Source: JAEUQQ01 sp963697285 (lineage in GTDB: Bacteria; Acidobacteriota; Vicinamibacteria; Vicinamibacterales; JAFNAJ01). Taken from it: a stretch of 64,000 nucleotides of DNA. The DNA lies in NCBI GenBank assembly GCA_963697285.1, contig CAVONI010000009.1, positions 186,001-250,000 on the forward strand. The letters run 5' to 3'. Positions 61,761-64,000 of this stretch are shown here, one piece after another (within the stretch, counting starts at the first letter, position 1; every line of letters begins with the position of its first letter). Under the pieces are notes generated by a model. It saw nothing but the letters and a program-made list of their open reading frames with translations, ran no database searches and had not been told where the DNA came from. The position numbers and the translations under genes were made by a program.

Positions 61761-62481
61761 TCGGCGGGGGGCCGAAGACCCGCCCCTGCAGCGAGTGGCA
61801 GTGTCCGCAGGTGCCGAGGATCTCGCCGTACGCCGTCGCGCGGGCCGCCGGGTCCTTGGCGTCCTGCGCCTTGGCCGCAAGAAGCTTGAACTGCTCGTCG
61901 GCGGCGTTCAGTTCGGCGGTGAGCTGCGCGTCCTGCATCTGCACCTTGATCACCTTGGCGTTCTTCATCGACTTGGCGCCCTGGTTCCACAGGTCGTCAG
62001 AGGGCCCCTGCAGGCCCTTGGCCAGCGCATCGACCGACCGGGCGTGTTCGCGCATGCGGGTGCGCGTGCTCACGGCGCCCTCGACCTTCGCGCCCGCCGT
62101 CATCTTGACCGGGTGCCCGGTGCCGGCGTGGCAGTTGCCGCACGCGCCCTGGAGCGTCCCCGCCGCCTTCGCGGCTGCCGCGATGTCGGTCGCGCCGGCC
62201 GCAGCGTTCGCTGCCGTCCGCATCTCGTTCAGGTACTTCTCGGATGCGGGGGGTAAGCCGGCCATCGACAGATCGGCCGCAATCGCCTTCGCCGCTGCCG
62301 TGGCGTCGTCGAGGTCGCCCCGGATCACCGCGTGATCGAGCGTCGCAACCTTGGCGAGGTGCTCGTGCATCCGCTGGATTGTCGTCGGGTCGTGCTGAGC
62401 CGATACCGCCACCACCATGGCAGCGATGATCATCATGAGTGCGAGGATTCCTGAGCGACTGTCGTTCGTCGAGCGCAACAT
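61756..62481 (-). CDS. Exported diheme cytochrome c
   Basis: A 241-residue periplasmic protein with signal peptide (GILALMMIIAAMVVAVSAQ), ATG at 62481 with AGGAGG upstream. Two heme-binding motifs, CGNCH at about 130 and CGHCH near the C-terminus, each following a helical stretch, suggest two helical cytochrome domains, as in cytochrome c'-like duplicated proteins. It lies upstream of the HybAB operon on the same strand and is a likely electron acceptor or donor for it. The TAG stop and last residues (GPPPM) fall at a dispersed repeat. Confidence 0.85.
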   Translation of the reverse strand: MLRSTNDSRSGILALMMIIAAMVVAVSAQHDPTTIQRMHEHLAKVATLDHAVIRGDLDDATAAAKAIAADLSMAGLPPASEKYLNEMRTAANAAAGATDIAAAAKAAGTLQGACGNCHAGTGHPVKMTAGAKVEGAVSTRTRMREHARSVDALAKGLQGPSDDLWNQGAKSMKNAKVIKVQMQDAQLTAELNAADEQFKLLAAKAQDAKDPAARATAYGEILGTCGHCHSLQGRVFGPPPM

Positions 62482-62693
62482 GTGCCGGCCTCCTGCCGCC
62501 GCGGCGGCGCCTTGAGTGCTCCGCGCATCGCCCGGAGCCCGGCTTCTCTTGCCCGGTACCTCGTGCGACGCATTCCACGCCGTCAGGTCCCGCGAAGACA
62601 TCCGGAACCGCCCGACGCGTCCACACAGACTGCACGTGCTGGCGCAGGTGGCTGCGCCTCGGTCCTACGTCAGCCGTCTCCCTCCAGGCGGCA

Positions 62694-64000
62694 TCACTTC
62701 GCGACCTCGGGGGCGCGGAGGCCGTACTTGCGAATCTTGTTGTAGAGCGTCACGCGGTCGATCTCGAGCACGCGAGCCGCCTGTGAGACGTTGCCCTCTG
62801 ACTGCTCGAGAATCGCCGCGATGTGGCGCCGCTCCGCTTCCTCGAGCGAGGCCGGTGCGACCTTCGCCGGTCCGCTCGCAGCGTCACCGAGCTTGAAGTC
62901 GTCGAGCTGCAGCACCGGTCCCGACGCGCACACCATCGCACGTTCGACGATGTTGCGCAGCTCGCGCACGTTGCCACGGAAGTCCCACGTCATCAGCGTC
63001 GCCATGGCGTCGCGCGAGACACCCTCCACGGGCCGCTTCATCTCGATCGCGAGCCGCTCGACGAAGTGCTCGACGAGCAGCGGGATGTCTTCGCGACGAT
63101 CGCGCAGCGGCGGCAGCGTGATCGGGATCACGTTGAGGCGGTAGAACAGGTCGTCGCGGAAGACGCCTTCAGCCACGGCTTTCTTCAGGTCGCGGTTGGT
63201 GGCCGCGATGATGCGGACGTCCACCGAGATCGGCTCGTTGCCTCCGACGCGGCAGAAGGTGCGTTCCTCGAGCACGCGCAGCAGGTCGAGTTGCAGCTTC
63301 GGGCTGATGTCGCCGATCTCGTCGAGGAACAGCGTCCCGCCGTGGGCGGCCTCGAAGGTGCCGCGGCGCCTGACGACGGCGCCGGTGAAGGCACCCTTCT
63401 CGTGCCCGAACAGCTCCGATTCGAGCAGGGTCTCTGTCAGCGCCGAGCACGAGATGGCCACGAACGGCCCGGCGCTGCGCGGGCTCTCGCTGTGGATGGC
63501 ACGTGCGAGCAGCTCCTTCCCCGTCCCGCTCTCCCCGAGGACCAGGATCGTCGACTGGCTGCGCGCCGCCGTCTTCGCCAGCTGGAACACCTCGCGCATG
63601 ACGGCGCTCTTGCTCACCATGTCGCGGAACTTGTAGTCGCGCTTCAGCGCCTTCCGCAGCGTCTCGTTCTCGCGCACGAGATCGTGCTCGCGCACGATCT
63701 TCTGGATCATGAGGCTGAGTTCCTCGGGATCGCAGGGCTTGACGAGGTAGTCGTAGGCGCCCTTCTTGATGGCGTTGACCGCGGTCTCGACCGTCGCGTA
63801 CGCGGTCATGATCACGACCGTCGTCTCGGGCTGGATGGTCTTCGCCTGCTCGAGCACCTGCAGGCCGTCCATCCCGGGCATCTTCATGTCGAGCAGCATG
63901 ATCGACCACGAGTGGTCCTTGAGCTGCGCAACGGCCTCGAAGCCGTCGGCCGCCGTCGCCACGGTGTAGCCGTCCTGCTCGAGCCACCCGGCGAGCGATT
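62694..64000 (-). CDS. NtrC-family sigma-54 response regulator, 5' end beyond window
   Basis: Two-component activator; about 435 residues are visible and only the first 20 or so are missing. Receiver domain with phospho-acceptor Asp in MLLDMKMPGMDG and the KP motif (YLVKPCD), AAA+ domain with GESGTGKE, GAFTGA (GHEKGAFTGAVVRRRGTFE) and GGTLFLDEIGD, and a Fis-type helix-turn-helix (GNVSQAARVLEIDRVTLYNKI). The cognate kinase should be further upstream, outside the window. It is well placed to activate the sigma-54 promoter at 61269. Confidence 0.95.
   Translation of the reverse strand, partial: SLAGWLEQDGYTVATAADGFEAVAQLKDHSWSIMLLDMKMPGMDGLQVLEQAKTIQPETTVVIMTAYATVETAVNAIKKGAYDYLVKPCDPEELSLMIQKIVREHDLVRENETLRKALKRDYKFRDMVSKSAVMREVFQLAKTAARSQSTILVLGESGTGKELLARAIHSESPRSAGPFVAISCSALTETLLESELFGHEKGAFTGAVVRRRGTFEAAHGGTLFLDEIGDISPKLQLDLLRVLEERTFCRVGGNEPISVDVRIIAATNRDLKKAVAEGVFRDDLFYRLNVIPITLPPLRDRREDIPLLVEHFVERLAIEMKRPVEGVSRDAMATLMTWDFRGNVRELRNIVERAMVCASGPVLQLDDFKLGDAASGPAKVAPASLEEAERRHIAAILEQSEGNVSQAARVLEIDRVTLYNKIRKYGLRAPEVAK

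Overview
The window is GC-rich and densely coded. It looks like a free-living Gram-negative bacterium with a large secretome, most plausibly an Acidobacteriota of the Vicinamibacteria/Luteitalea type. This is inferred from subtilases ending in VWGD repeats, secreted proteins with WFLAEG-type C-terminal repeats, two CarboxypepD/SdrD-type giant proteins, paired HD-GYP proteins and a HybA/HybB-cytochrome operon. There are no rRNA, tRNA, CRISPR or transposase genes that I can see. A search against Vicinamibacteria genomes would settle the placement.

Layout. 1-13045: 3' part of a giant secreted protein with 33 consecutive 112-residue Calx-beta-like repeats. 13304-28782: three secreted S8 subtilases with C-terminal VWGD repeats (two form a tandem duplication), a broken S9 peptidase, an unknown secreted protein and a 1746-residue SdrD/DUF11 surface protein. 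29528-36156 (minus): oligopeptide ABC transporter (binding protein, two permeases, no ATPase) followed by a sigma-54 activator with a decayed GGDEF domain. 36411-42564 (minus): overlapping operon of two HD-GYP proteins and a double GNAT acetyltransferase. 42821-46799: purine nucleoside permease-family protein, an orphan GroEL and an outer-membrane barrel protein. 47013-52413: a stress-type cluster with two Crp/Fnr paralogues, DUF3309, YtxH, DksA/TraR, a Gln-rich secreted protein and a deleted FtsH; three of its promoter regions share a 15-bp motif. 52570-56510: old yellow enzyme, a lipoprotein amidohydrolase and a START-like protein. 56786-64000 (minus): a redox operon (Cys-rich small protein, 29-residue membrane peptide, HybA, HybB, a GcvH-like/triheme cytochrome fusion, a GcvH-like membrane protein) behind a good sigma-54 promoter, then a diheme cytochrome and an NtrC-type activator that runs off the window.

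Two features cut across the window. A dispersed GGGCCGCAC...CCCCTACACC palindrome family sits in many gene gaps and forms the 3' ends of at least three genes. Nearly all reading-frame breaks are single-base insertions; in the second copy of the duplicated subtilase there are 16, at sites where both alternative bases seem to be kept. That looks more like a merged consensus of variants than gene decay, so the broken genes here should be treated with caution.

The best candidates for undescribed biology are the sigma-54-driven HybAB/GcvH-cytochrome operon with two very small coupled proteins, the Crp-DUF3309-YtxH-DksA cluster with its shared promoter motif, and the VWGD-tailed subtilases with their downstream 22-residue reading frames.
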